Shown: piece after piece, positions 1 to 8,138 of the stretch
How positions within the stretch are numbered: position 1 is the stretch's first letter
How the letters are laid out: every line of letters begins with the position of its first letter
Origin: an uncultured Acidobacteriota bacterium
GTDB lineage: Bacteria > Acidobacteriota > Terriglobia > UBA7540
Assembly: GCA_937900045.1 (NCBI GenBank)
Contig: CALCEB010000055.1
Coordinates: forward strand, 1 to 45,877
Direction of reading: 5' to 3'
Length of the DNA: 45,877 nucleotides
Notes under the pieces: model-generated
Told to the model about the DNA's origin: nothing
Database searches by the model: none
Seen by the model: the letters and a program-made list of their open reading frames with translations, nothing else
Translations under genes and position numbers: made by a program

Positions 1-69
1 TCAACGGTTTCCGGCGCTCCCTGTCAGGGCAAGCTCCGAGCGCCGCTACAGCAAATTGCGTCACTACCA
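1..69. repeat. REP palindrome, CTGTAGCG family, cut by window edge
   Basis: A GGCGCT...AGCGCC stem with an inner CCCTGTCAGGGCAAG loop ends in GCTACAG; on the minus strand this is a CTGTAGCG foot followed by a hairpin. The flank caaattgcgtcactacc also flanks the copy near 14.79 kb. Other copies lie near 4.81, 14.75, 25.17, 34.2 and 35.05 kb. The left part lies outside the window. Confidence 0.75.
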
Positions 70-672
70 AATTGTGAGGAGACTTGACGGGGAATGTGCG
101 CCCGTAAAAGAGAATGTTTAGGTGGCAAACCCAAACTCGATTGAAAAAAAAGGACGACTCGAGGACCAAACCCATCAAAAGCCACTGGGCAAAACCATTG
201 AAATCGAATAAGACCTGTATTATGCGTAAGATGCGTAGATTTCAGGGGAAAATCCAATCAATTCATTTACAATCAATAAGTTACAAACAGCTTGCAGAAT
301 ACCAAGCCAAGAATTGGCTGTTTTCTCGCAGTTTTCCACAGCCTTGGCGGATATCAATCTCTCCTTGCAGAGTCTCAAATGCTCTTGGTGAGTTACTCAG
401 ACGACGGGTTCAAACATTGGAAAGACCACGGCATGAAAATATCCAGGAAAATGAGAATACCATATTTCATATATTATTTTCTATATTTAGGATTATTAAC
501 AGATTGATGAAATAAATAAGCCATTGGAAATTAATAAAATAGGAGTTTATAAATAAAAATATTACTGGTGATTTAATTGCTGTATGGAAATAAGAGGTAG
601 CTTGGGGGGATTCGTAATGTCAGTCCATGTATTTTGACTAGGTCGAATCTCTTAATTTCGGAGGATGAGATC
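70..672 (+). other. Gene-free AT-rich leader upstream of the TonB receptor
   Basis: About 600 bp without a convincing gene. Open frames here are short, lack a ribosome binding site and have no recognisable protein pattern. Base composition falls sharply from about position 230, and 470-600 is very AT-rich, as expected for a promoter region. The best promoter-like pair is TTGGAA (524-529), an 18-bp spacer and TATAAA (548-553), which would leave a leader of about 110 nt before the receptor gene. The promoter call is weak. Confidence 0.5.
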
Positions 673-3600
673 ATGAACAAGCTGCACGCTCAATTCTGGG
701 TTCATCTCCTTATGGTTTGTGCAGTCTTTTTATTGTTGCCGCTCTCGGCTCTGTGGGCGCAAACATCGGTATCCAGCACGATCAATGGCATCATCACAGA
801 CCCATCGGGGGCGGTGATTCCCGGAGTCAAAGTGACAGTAACCAACACCGGCACGCAACAAGCCGGGACCTTCACGACCAACAATTCGGGATATTTCGTT
901 GCCCCAAACCTGCCGTCAGGAATTTACGACGTGAGGTCAGAGAAGCAAGGTTTTCAGACTTGTCTGAACAAGGGAATTCATCTTGACCCTGCCTCGAGCG
1001 TCCAGGTGAACTGCTCGATGAAGGTTGGCCAAGTCTCACAAACAGTTGAGGTTACGGCTTCTGCCGTGCACGTTCAAAGCAATTCGGACAAGGTTTCGCG
1101 GCTGGTCGACTCGACGCAGATGGAGCAGTTGCCGGTGAACGGGCGGAATTTTGTGAGTCTTCTGGGCTTGCAGCCGGGCGTGGTTCAAAACTTTACCTTC
1201 AACAGTTTCCAGGGCATGAGCCTTTTTGCATCTCAAGGCACAGAGGTCAATGGTCTCACGGGCGAGTCTAACAATATCCTGATTGACGGAGCGCCCTCGA
1301 CGCGCACTCGCGCCAACGGGGCCATTGTGGCCCCGCCCGGCATGGATGCGATTTCCGAGGTGAACATTGTTACCACCGGGTACATGCCGGAATACTCCCG
1401 CGCCGCGGGTGGCCAGATGGTTGTGGCCATGAAATCTGGCACGGACCAGTACCACGGCGACGCCTTCGAATTTGTCCGCAACGACGCCCTTAATGCGCGC
1501 TACTTCTTCTCCCCGACCGTTCCCAAGCTCACTTACAACGATTTCGGGTTTACCTTCGGCGGTCCGGTTATTCCCAACAAACACAAGCTATATTTCTTCT
1601 GGTCGGAGGAGTGGTTCCGCCAAGTCAGTGGCAACACCGTCGTGGCTACTGTCCCCACGGCTGCGGATCGCTCCGGTGATCTGAACGGCTATTGCACGGT
1701 CTTTGGCGCGAAAGTCTGTCCGAAGGTTCCCGGTTACCTAAACGGCGTGGACGGATTGGTGGCTGGCCAGCCCTTTCCGAATAACACCATTCCCAGCAGT
1801 CTTTTTAGCCCCAACGGCTCGGCTATGGTGGGTCACATGTACCTCCAGCCGAACACCGCTACCAACAGCACCGCTTTCCCCTTCGAGGGCGGCAACAACC
1901 TCATTTACAATTACAACAGCCCCAATGACGCCCGCATCGATGACATCAAGGTGGACTACAACGTCAATGACAAGAATCACATTGCCGTTACTTTGCGTCA
2001 CTACACTCAAGCCTCCACCAGTCCTACCGGCAGCGGCGGCGCATCGGCACTGCTGGAGCAAGGGTTCCAATTCCCCGAGCGCGGCGCGACTGCGGACTAC
2101 ACCACAACTTTCAGCCCCACCCTGCTGAATGACTTCACGGCCACCGCCACGGAAGATATTGTCCACGTGCAGGTTCCCGGTGGCTCCTTTGGCGGGAATG
2201 GCTTGGATCGCACGTCACTCGGCATTACTTACCCATACATCCTTGGCGCTGCAAGCAAGGATATTGCGGGCAAGATCCCCACATTCATCATGAGCGGGTT
2301 CCAATCCGTCAGCGGTTTGCCCTATCCTTCCGGCAGCACTGGCCACATTTATACCATCCAGGATGTGCTTACCAAAGTCTCCGGCAACCATACTTTCAAA
2401 GCAGGTCTTTGGTGGGAACACGACGGCGAGAACGATCACGACCAAGTGCGGGTAACTCCGGGCGGCGGCGTGGGCAACAACCTCAACGGGCAATTCGAAT
2501 TCAACGCCTCGAACCCCAACACCACGGGATCGCCCCTGGCGGACGCTCTGCTCGGCAATTTTGACAATTACTCCGAACTCGGCTGGCGGGACTACACGCC
2601 GTGGTCAGCCGACCAGATCGGACTGTTCGCGCAGGATAGCTGGAAAGTCACTCCGCGCTTAACCCTGCAAGGCGGGTTGCGCTGGGATTACTTCCAGCCG
2701 TATTCGAGCGCCTGGTGCAACTTTGCCATGTTTGACCCATTGTTTTATTCCCGCGCCCCCGGAGTCGAGCAGGTAGTGGGTCCAAACGGCCAAATCGTCA
2801 GCGGCAACCCCTATAATGGCATCGCTACGCCTTGCGCTGGATTGCCTAATTCCGCCATCGGCCACTTTGCAGTGTTTGGTCAGCCGGTGACGGCGCGAAA
2901 CATCGGCACCCTTAATAACCAATTGCGTACGGATGGTATGCAGCGCGGCCTGACACCTCAGATCCTGCAAAGCCAATTCGGCAATTTCCAGCCGCGCTTT
3001 GGCTTTGCTTATGATCCGACAGGGTCCGGCAAGACGGCCATTCGGGGCGGCGGCGGTATCTTCTACAACCACAATACCTTGTCGGACGTGACGCTGATGG
3101 GAGGCAACACGCCCTTCCAGTTGGCCACGGAGGTTTTCAATGGCAGTGCCGACAATCCCGGCGGCACGCCCGGCGCCCAGTTGCCCATCCCCATGACCGG
3201 GCAAGATCTGTTAGACAAAGTTCCCGTGGTTTACTCCTGGAACTTTACCGTGGAGCATATGTTCAACAACAACACCTTGGTGGACGTGGGTTACGTGGGG
3301 AATCGGGCTAAGAACCTCCCCATTAACGCCGACTTGAACCAGCCGGCCATCGGAACCTTTAACAATCCGGCGAATACCGGCATTCCCCAGGACTCCTTGC
3401 GGCCTTACCCAGGAATCGGCGGAGCCCAGACCACCTTGCAGGAGGGGAGCTCGAGATATGACGCCTTGCAGGCAAGCGTGCAAAGGCGTTTCAGCAATGG
3501 ATTTCAATACAACGTTTCGTACACATATTCCAAGGCGTTTGACATGGCGGACAGCATCTACTCCGTGGTGACGGACACCTACAACCCCAGTTATAACTGG

Positions 3601-4161
3601 CAAGTGGCCGGGTTCAACCAGACTCACAACCTGATCTTCACATATGTCTATGACCTGCCGTTCCTCAGGAATAACAGCTCCCTTGTGGGCAAGACGCTGG
3701 GCGGGTGGGAAGTCTCCGGCGACGCGGCTTTCATCAGCGGATTCCCCCACGGTGTCTTCGCCACAAAGGACTATCTGGGCAACGGAACCAACAGTATTGG
3801 AGGTCCTGAGTTCGCTTACATCAAACCCGGCTGCAACGTCAGGGGCAGCCGCTCGTTCAGCCAATTCTTCAACACCTCCTGCTTCTCCGAGCCGCCTAAC
3901 AACGGCACGGCAGGGCTTGCCGGCTCGGCAGCGCCGAACATTATTGAAGGGCCGGGAACCGACAACTTTGACTTTGCTCTGATGAAGAACGGTCCCATCA
4001 CTGAGCGGGTGAAGTATCAGTTCCGTGCTGAATTTTTCAACGCTTTCAACCACCCCTCATTCAACGGGATAGACACCGCCGTGACCGACAGTAATTTCGG
4101 TGTCGTTAACAGCGCTGTATCCCCGCGGAATATCCAATTCGGATTGAAGTTAGTCTTCTAA
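673..4161 (+). CDS. TonB-dependent receptor, Oar-like, with carboxypeptidase-regulatory-like N-domain
   Basis: Outer-membrane receptor of 1162 residues, of the large class abundant in Acidobacteriota; by family it would import a siderophore, glycan or peptide using TonB energy, but the substrate cannot be read from sequence. I chose the ATG at 673 because GGAGG lies 8 nt upstream; an in-frame start 13 codons earlier has no such site. A signal peptide ends near LSALWAQ. Residues about 35-120 form a beta-sandwich regulatory domain (NGIITDPSGAVIPGVKVTV). A plug with LPVNGRNFVSLLGLQPGV follows, then a long beta-barrel rich in aromatic residues that ends NIQFGLKLVF with a terminal Phe, as outer-membrane barrels do. 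The gene is monocistronic and followed by terminator-like hairpins. No regulator or TonB gene lies next to it. Confidence 0.93.
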   Translation: MNKLHAQFWVHLLMVCAVFLLLPLSALWAQTSVSSTINGIITDPSGAVIPGVKVTVTNTGTQQAGTFTTNNSGYFVAPNLPSGIYDVRSEKQGFQTCLNKGIHLDPASSVQVNCSMKVGQVSQTVEVTASAVHVQSNSDKVSRLVDSTQMEQLPVNGRNFVSLLGLQPGVVQNFTFNSFQGMSLFASQGTEVNGLTGESNNILIDGAPSTRTRANGAIVAPPGMDAISEVNIVTTGYMPEYSRAAGGQMVVAMKSGTDQYHGDAFEFVRNDALNARYFFSPTVPKLTYNDFGFTFGGPVIPNKHKLYFFWSEEWFRQVSGNTVVATVPTAADRSGDLNGYCTVFGAKVCPKVPGYLNGVDGLVAGQPFPNNTIPSSLFSPNGSAMVGHMYLQPNTATNSTAFPFEGGNNLIYNYNSPNDARIDDIKVDYNVNDKNHIAVTLRHYTQASTSPTGSGGASALLEQGFQFPERGATADYTTTFSPTLLNDFTATATEDIVHVQVPGGSFGGNGLDRTSLGITYPYILGAASKDIAGKIPTFIMSGFQSVSGLPYPSGSTGHIYTIQDVLTKVSGNHTFKAGLWWEHDGENDHDQVRVTPGGGVGNNLNGQFEFNASNPNTTGSPLADALLGNFDNYSELGWRDYTPWSADQIGLFAQDSWKVTPRLTLQGGLRWDYFQPYSSAWCNFAMFDPLFYSRAPGVEQVVGPNGQIVSGNPYNGIATPCAGLPNSAIGHFAVFGQPVTARNIGTLNNQLRTDGMQRGLTPQILQSQFGNFQPRFGFAYDPTGSGKTAIRGGGGIFYNHNTLSDVTLMGGNTPFQLATEVFNGSADNPGGTPGAQLPIPMTGQDLLDKVPVVYSWNFTVEHMFNNNTLVDVGYVGNRAKNLPINADLNQPAIGTFNNPANTGIPQDSLRPYPGIGGAQTTLQEGSSRYDALQASVQRRFSNGFQYNVSYTYSKAFDMADSIYSVVTDTYNPSYNWQVAGFNQTHNLIFTYVYDLPFLRNNSSLVGKTLGGWEVSGDAAFISGFPHGVFATKDYLGNGTNSIGGPEFAYIKPGCNVRGSRSFSQFFNTSCFSEPPNNGTAGLAGSAAPNIIEGPGTDNFDFALMKNGPITERVKYQFRAEFFNAFNHPSFNGIDTAVTDSNFGVVNSAVSPRNIQFGLKLVF

Positions 4162-4176
4162 CGCGGAGCGGGGCAT

Positions 4177-4292
4177 GTAGGGGCGGGCCTCGTGCCCGCC
4201 CATCCCGCTGGCGAAGGGAACGCCACCTATGCCCGACCGGTTTGGGCTTGTGTGGTGTGACGTTGCGGGCGGCCACAAGGGCCGTCCCTCCA
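4177..4292. repeat. Two REP-type hairpins with GTAG and GGAG feet
   Basis: GTAG at 4177-4180 is followed by a perfect GGGCGGGC/GCCCGCCC hairpin. About 65 bp later, on the opposite strand, GGAG precedes a GACGGCC/GGCCGCC hairpin. A tetranucleotide foot 5' of a hairpin is the known layout of REPs recognised by RAYT transposases. The pair lies just past the receptor stop codon. Confidence 0.6.
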
Positions 4293-4358
4293 TGAAATCA
4301 ATTCGGATTGCAAGTTGATCTCCGGGCGTGCATCCCGATACAATGTGGAGCGGGGTAG

Positions 4359-4446
4359 CGCAGACTTCGTGCTTTTCGAAGTCTGCGGCTTTTGTTTAGG
4401 GATTCACGGACAAGCCGCAGAGTTTCCAAAGACGAGAAACTCTGCG
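4359..4446 (+). terminator. Two adjacent hairpins, probable terminator of the TonB receptor gene
   Basis: The first stem is CGCAGACTTCG/CGAAGTCTGCG (4359-4369 with 4377-4387), followed by GCTTTTGTTT. The second is CGCAGAGTTTC/GAAACTCTGCG (4416-4426 with 4436-4446). The first has the form of a rho-independent terminator. A decayed relative of the first stem occurs near 8.73 kb, so these may also be repeat-derived. Confidence 0.5.
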
Positions 4447-4482
4447 CTTGTTCATGTTATTTGTGCGCAGGCACTTAGCCCG

Positions 4483-4629
4483 GATTATTCATGAAATCTT
4501 AATCGAGGACCGGAAGGGCACGGTTTTAACCGTGCCGTTTGAGCGCGACAAAAAGCGATCAAAATACCGTTGTTCGGCACGGTTAAAACCGTGCCCTTCC
4601 GGTCCAACAAAGGAGCTTCATGAATAATC
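4483..4629. mobile_element. MITE-like palindromic element, long form (147 bp)
   Basis: The ends are inverted copies of GATTATTCATGAA. Inside, arms of GGACCGGAAGGGCACGGTTTT and its complement face each other across about 45 bp, and each arm contains its own GGCACGGTT/AACCGTGCC stem. No coding capacity. A shorter copy with related ends and core lies between arsM and arsC. Confidence 0.65.
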
Positions 4630-4693
4630 AGGGTTAGCTTTGTTGGCGGGCGCCAGGCCTATCGGCGTTTCGCTATTTGCGGGTTGATCCAGG

Positions 4694-4762
4694 AGTACGC
4701 GCCTCGTTACAATGTGTTTCGATGAAATCCCACATTGTTAGGCGCGTACTTTTTTGTTTTTT
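4694..4762 (+). terminator. 20-bp inverted repeat plus T-run overlapping the start of the TPR gene
   Basis: AGTACGCGCC...CAATGTG (4694-4716) pairs almost perfectly with CACATTGTTAGGCGCGTACT (4731-4750), leaving a 14-nt loop. T6-G-T6 follows (4750-4762). This is the form of an intrinsic terminator, yet the ATG of the next gene (4722) lies in the loop. Either it terminates upstream transcription, or the loop exposes the start codon, or the true start of the TPR gene lies downstream. Confidence 0.55.
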
Positions 4763-5942
4763 GGCGACGGTCTTTCCTGGTTATGCCGGACAACGCGCCT
4801 CGGCCACTGTAGCGGCGTTCTATGAACGCCGGTCACCACAGCGGCCCCTGTCAGGGCAGGCTCCGACCGCTGCGACAGGCGCCGCATCCGCTCAGGCGGA
4901 GGTTCAACAAGGCGTCACTGCGCTTGAGCATGGCGATTTCCCAAGCGCAGAACAGCATTTCTCAGCAGCGCTGAAGATCGATCCTAGCCTTTCTGAAGTC
5001 CGCGCCAATCTCGGCCTCGCCTATTACGCCAACCACCAATACGCGAAGGCCATCCCCGAATTTAAGACCGCGCTCCAGCAAAATCCTTCGCTTCAAACCG
5101 CCAAGTCATTTCTTCCGCTCAGCCTGGCGGCTACGGGTAACTGCCCGGACGCCATCCCCGGTTTGGATCGTGAATTCTCCTCGAACCCCAACCTCAAACT
5201 GCGGAGAGTGCTGGGGTTGAGTTTGGAAAAATGCCTGATTCAGACTGGAAAGCAGGCGCAGGCGGATGCGGCCGCGCAGAAGTTGTTAGCCGAGTATCCA
5301 AACGATCCCGACGTGCTTTACACCGCAGGCGAGCTTTACGGAAAGCTCTCATCAGAAATCTATCTGAGGCTCATGAAGGTCGCGCCCCATTCGGCGCGGA
5401 CCTACCAGGTGATGGCTTCGGTCGCCGCCACCGATGGAAACTGGAGGCGGGCGATTGACGAGAACCGGCTGGCGTTACGAATGGATCCGGGGTTGGAAGG
5501 AGCGCACCTGCAAATCGCCATTCTGCTTCTGACCCATTCTCCGGACCCGAACGCCTGGCGCGAAGCCCTGGCTGAGTTGAACGATGAATTGAAAATCAAT
5601 CCCCGAAGCGCCGAGGCGGTTTACGAAATTGGCGAAGTCGAACGCAAACACGCCCAGCTCAACCATGCCGTCGCGGCCTTCCGCCGGTCTCTGCAATTGG
5701 ACCCTGGCGCCGTTCCTACCCGGATCGGCTTGACCAAGGCCTTGCTATCCTTGGGGAAGAAAGAAGAATCGCTCGCGGCGCTGGAACCCGCGCGCCAAGC
5801 GGCGCCGAATGATCCCGATGTACATTTTCTGCTCGCATCAGTCTATCGCTCCCTCGGCCGCACCACCGAATCCCAGGCGGAGATGCAGGTGTTCGAGCGA
5901 TTGCAGAAATCGCAAGATGCCAAAGTTCCAAAACCCCGGTAG
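4722..5942 (+). CDS. Exported TPR-repeat protein with unusual N-terminus
   Basis: About 406 residues. From about residue 65 the protein is a run of tetratricopeptide repeats (EVQQGVTALEHGDFPSAEQ, then further 34-residue units such as AEAVYEIGEVERKHAQLNHA), i.e. a helical scaffold for protein-protein contacts. A hydrophobic stretch VLFCFLATVFPGYAG near the N-terminus suggests a signal peptide and a periplasmic or secreted location. I chose ATG 4722 because it precedes this stretch; no clear ribosome binding site is visible, since the region is a terminator-like hairpin. Residues about 30-55 are encoded by a REP palindrome and look like low-complexity filler. The first 60 residues are therefore suspect and the true start may be internal. 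A second TPR gene follows on the same strand after about 240 bp. Confidence 0.75.
   Translation: MKSHIVRRVLFCFLATVFPGYAGQRASATVAAFYERRSPQRPLSGQAPTAATGAASAQAEVQQGVTALEHGDFPSAEQHFSAALKIDPSLSEVRANLGLAYYANHQYAKAIPEFKTALQQNPSLQTAKSFLPLSLAATGNCPDAIPGLDREFSSNPNLKLRRVLGLSLEKCLIQTGKQAQADAAAQKLLAEYPNDPDVLYTAGELYGKLSSEIYLRLMKVAPHSARTYQVMASVAATDGNWRRAIDENRLALRMDPGLEGAHLQIAILLLTHSPDPNAWREALAELNDELKINPRSAEAVYEIGEVERKHAQLNHAVAAFRRSLQLDPGAVPTRIGLTKALLSLGKKEESLAALEPARQAAPNDPDVHFLLASVYRSLGRTTESQAEMQVFERLQKSQDAKVPKPR
4807..4878. repeat. REP palindrome lying inside a coding region
   Basis: CTGTAGCGGCGTTCTATGAACGCCGG is followed by an imperfect second arm ending in GCTGCGACAG, with the CCCTGTCAGGGCAGGCTCCGA loop typical of this family. 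The element is read through in frame by the TPR gene, just after its predicted signal peptide. Confidence 0.7.
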
Positions 5943-6182
5943 GCTTGGGTGGTGTCCACTGCCGGTCCGCGAATGGGGTTGACCGCCCGCCAAGAATTCA
6001 CTCACTTGGATGATCCCATTTGGCATGTTTCTTGCGTCTAACAAAGGGTGAGCGCAGAGCGCGGCGGAAGCAAGGACGTTGGATGAGAAGCGATTCGAAC
6101 CCACAACCGGCGGTTGGCAGACTCAGTTGAAGCGGCTAATGGCGTTTTGAACGTCTCCACTCAAAAGAGTAGGAGGAAGACG

Positions 6183-7292
6183 ATGACACAGCGTAGCTTC
6201 GGCAAGATGGTCCAGTTGGAGATGGCCATAATGGCCATAATGCTGGCCAGCATGGCGGTATCTGCCGCGAACACGCGTGCCCCCGGCAAGGCTTTAAGTG
6301 AAACTCAGGTGACCGGCTTGGTGGCAGGCGGCGTTGCGAGCCAGCGGGTGGCGGGCTTGGTAGATGCTCGCGGAATCAATTTCCATCCGGCTTCGCGATA
6401 CTTGGAAGAGTTGACGCGGGCGGGCGCTGATCCCGTGCTTATTCATGCCCTCCGGAGGGCAAGAGTGGTTGTTCCTGCCGGCGCGGCATTCTCGAAAAAT
6501 GAGACCGCGGTGGAGGATTGCCTCACCCGTGGGGCGCAAATGATGCGGAAGAAACGCTTCCGGCAAGCAGAAAAGCAATATCGAGCCGCGGAGAAGTTGC
6601 GGCCGTCGGACCCCAGCGTACATTTTGCCCTCGGCTATGCTCTTGCGCAGCAAGGTCGATGGCGGGAGGCCGCTTCCGAATACCGCAGCGTGCTCCAACA
6701 GGAGCCGGATAACCCCATTGTGCGAAGCAACCTTGCCGTTGCCATGAGCAATGCGGGTGATGTGAACGGCGCCATCCGGCAATACCGGCGGGCGGTGGCC
6801 CAGGACCCCAAACTGGCAGCCGTCCATAATAATCTGGGGACCGCGCTTGAGAAGAAAGGCGACATGAAGGGCGCCATTACGGAGTTTCGAAATGCCTTGC
6901 GATATGACCTCAACGATTCGCAGGCGCACTACAACCTTGGCGCAGCGCTACAGTCTCAGGGAGACCTGGATCATGCCATTGACGAATACCGGAAGGCAAT
7001 CCGCCTGAACGGAGCGTGTTGCGACGCAGAGTACAATCTTGGAACGGCGTTGGAGCAGAAGGGTGATGTCGACGGGGCTGTCGCGGCGTTCCGAAGAAAC
7101 TTGAAAACCAACCCGGATAACTGGAAGGCTCACGCCGCCCTGGCGGGCGTCCTGGAACGTAAGGGTGATTACCCTGGCGCGCTCAAAGAATTCTGCGCTG
7201 CCCTCAAACTGGCGCCGCACAATGCTTCGATAAGGGCAAGCTATGCGAGCCTGCTGAGACAAACCAAGCTTTCAAGTTCGGCCCGCCCATAA
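6183..7292 (+). CDS. Exported TPR-repeat protein with acidobacterial N-terminal domain
   Basis: 369 residues. The start at 6183 is supported by AGGAGG 6 nt upstream; an in-frame TTG at 6114 has no such support. A signal peptide with the core MAIMAIMLASMAVSAA is followed by a domain of about 60 residues (LSETQVTGLVAGGVASQRVA, then LEELTRAGADPVLIHALRRA) that I recognise from acidobacterial TPR proteins. From about residue 105 at least seven tetratricopeptide repeats follow (YRAAEKLRPSDPSVHFALGY; AVHNNLGTALEKKGDMKGAI), with strong consensus at the small-residue positions. It is probably a periplasmic scaffold or assembly factor; the partner is unknown. It is likely transcribed alone, possibly with the preceding TPR gene. 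Confidence 0.88.
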   Translation: MTQRSFGKMVQLEMAIMAIMLASMAVSAANTRAPGKALSETQVTGLVAGGVASQRVAGLVDARGINFHPASRYLEELTRAGADPVLIHALRRARVVVPAGAAFSKNETAVEDCLTRGAQMMRKKRFRQAEKQYRAAEKLRPSDPSVHFALGYALAQQGRWREAASEYRSVLQQEPDNPIVRSNLAVAMSNAGDVNGAIRQYRRAVAQDPKLAAVHNNLGTALEKKGDMKGAITEFRNALRYDLNDSQAHYNLGAALQSQGDLDHAIDEYRKAIRLNGACCDAEYNLGTALEQKGDVDGAVAAFRRNLKTNPDNWKAHAALAGVLERKGDYPGALKEFCAALKLAPHNASIRASYASLLRQTKLSSSARP

Positions 7293-7347
7293 GAGCAGTA
7301 ACGGAGTGGGCGAAGATTCGAGGTCACAGAGCCGGCAGTGTAAGGAA

Positions 7348-7692
7348 TCAAATTGAAGCAAGCATTTTTTCGATTCCGCTCCTCAAGTTAGGCAGTTCGT
7401 TTTGAATGATGTCCCAGATGATTTCTGCGTCCACTCCAAAGTAAGCGTGAGCCAAAATGATCCGCAGCCCCGTGACTTTCTTCCAGTCAATCTGCGGGTT
7501 GAGGTTGCGAACCTCTTGGAGAACGTTCTTGTCGGCTTCGCCTATTATTTCGAGGTTTCGTGCGACGGCATCAAGAGTCTTGGGGTCTGATTTGAAAGAC
7601 TCAAGATTGCAACCTTCGGTATACTGCCCGATCTTCTTGCAGGAGTCGAGGATATCGTGCAGGTAGAGTTTATAATCCCGCGGCGTGGACAG
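7348..7692 (-). CDS. HepT-like (DUF86) toxin
   Basis: About 114 residues from a non-standard CTG at 7692; this gives the usual HepT length and the usual opening (STPRDYKLYLHDIL). The only conventional start in frame, ATG 7752, adds 20 residues that are clearly antitoxin sequence in the wrong frame. The family's RX4HXY catalytic motif is present as RIILAHAYF near the C-terminus, so the ribonuclease-type active site looks intact. HepT proteins pair with MntA nucleotidyltransferases, which AMPylate and silence them. Here the 5' end of hepT overlaps the 3' end of an MntA remnant, as in intact modules, but the rest of MntA is missing. Without MntA the toxin may be poorly translated or silenced in trans. 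Confidence 0.75.
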   Translation of the reverse strand: MSTPRDYKLYLHDILDSCKKIGQYTEGCNLESFKSDPKTLDAVARNLEIIGEADKNVLQEVRNLNPQIDWKKVTGLRIILAHAYFGVDAEIIWDIIQNELPNLRSGIEKMLASI

Positions 7693-7804
7693 ACTCGCTG
7701 AGGATGCTTTCGCGCAAGGCAGGTTTGATGGCTTCTTCTGTGACCAAATCAACCCGGCAACCGAAAAGATTTTCCAGATATTCCTTGCGCCGAGTATTTA
7801 AGAG
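7670..7804 (-). pseudogene. C-terminal remnant of an MntA-like antitoxin nucleotidyltransferase
   Basis: In a frame different from both neighbouring genes the minus strand reads about 44 residues including RKEYLENLFGCRVDLVTEEA and IKPALRESILSE before a stop. This is the C-terminal signature of MntA-family nucleotidyltransferases (family consensus: YLE.LLG..VDLVT..ALKP.L...I). It overlaps the toxin start by about 20 bp, as in intact pairs. The N-terminal half with the GSX10DXD active site is absent; at about 7800-7806 the sequence changes into the end of an unrelated gene. Recognition is by pattern only. Confidence 0.7.
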
Positions 7805-8138
7805 CCACGGCTAAATAGGGTCCGCTCTCGTCGCTCTCCGTCCTAAAGTTCTGTACCTCCCAGGCGCCGGAGCCTTCCATCAAGAAAACGAGGCGACGTT
7901 TCTCTTTTACGAACCATTTGTACCACTCGCGCTTCGAACCCTCGCTTGGGTTAATAGGAACCCAGTCCCGAATGCTAATAAGTTTATGGTACAGCTTGCC
8001 TACAAATTCGTTAGCCGAATACTCCCTCAGGACTTCGATTGCGATGTCGTCCCGCCCTGGTGGGGGCTCAGGTTCGAGTCTCTTGTGGGGCCAATTGAAG
8101 TGACCATACACAAACGTGCGGCTAGTTTTTACGACCAT
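7749..8138 (-). CDS. Unknown protein translationally coupled to a TIR-like gene
   Basis: 129 residues, no family recognised. The sequence is soluble and mixed alpha/beta, with a basic-aromatic centre (SKREWYKWFVKEKRRLVFLM). Its ATG lies inside the last codons of the upstream TIR-like gene (10-bp overlap), which implies translational coupling and joint function. The last 15-18 residues are encoded by the DNA that holds the MntA remnant in another frame, so the native C-terminus was probably replaced when this cassette joined the toxin locus. It may be an immunity, sensor or accessory factor for the TIR-like protein; that role is inference. Confidence 0.65.
   Translation of the reverse strand: MVVKTSRTFVYGHFNWPHKRLEPEPPPGRDDIAIEVLREYSANEFVGKLYHKLISIRDWVPINPSEGSKREWYKWFVKEKRRLVFLMEGSGAWEVQNFRTESDESGPYLAVALKYSAQGISGKSFRLPG

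Noticed and set aside
114..515. Open frames in the AT-rich leader before the TonB receptor
   Set aside because: No ribosome binding site, no protein-like pattern, and part of the sequence is repeat; the region is better read as promoter and non-coding.
1036..1584. Long minus-strand frames inside the TonB receptor, pnp and SBBP genes
   Set aside because: They are antisense shadows produced by high GC at third positions; the sense proteins match families over their full length.
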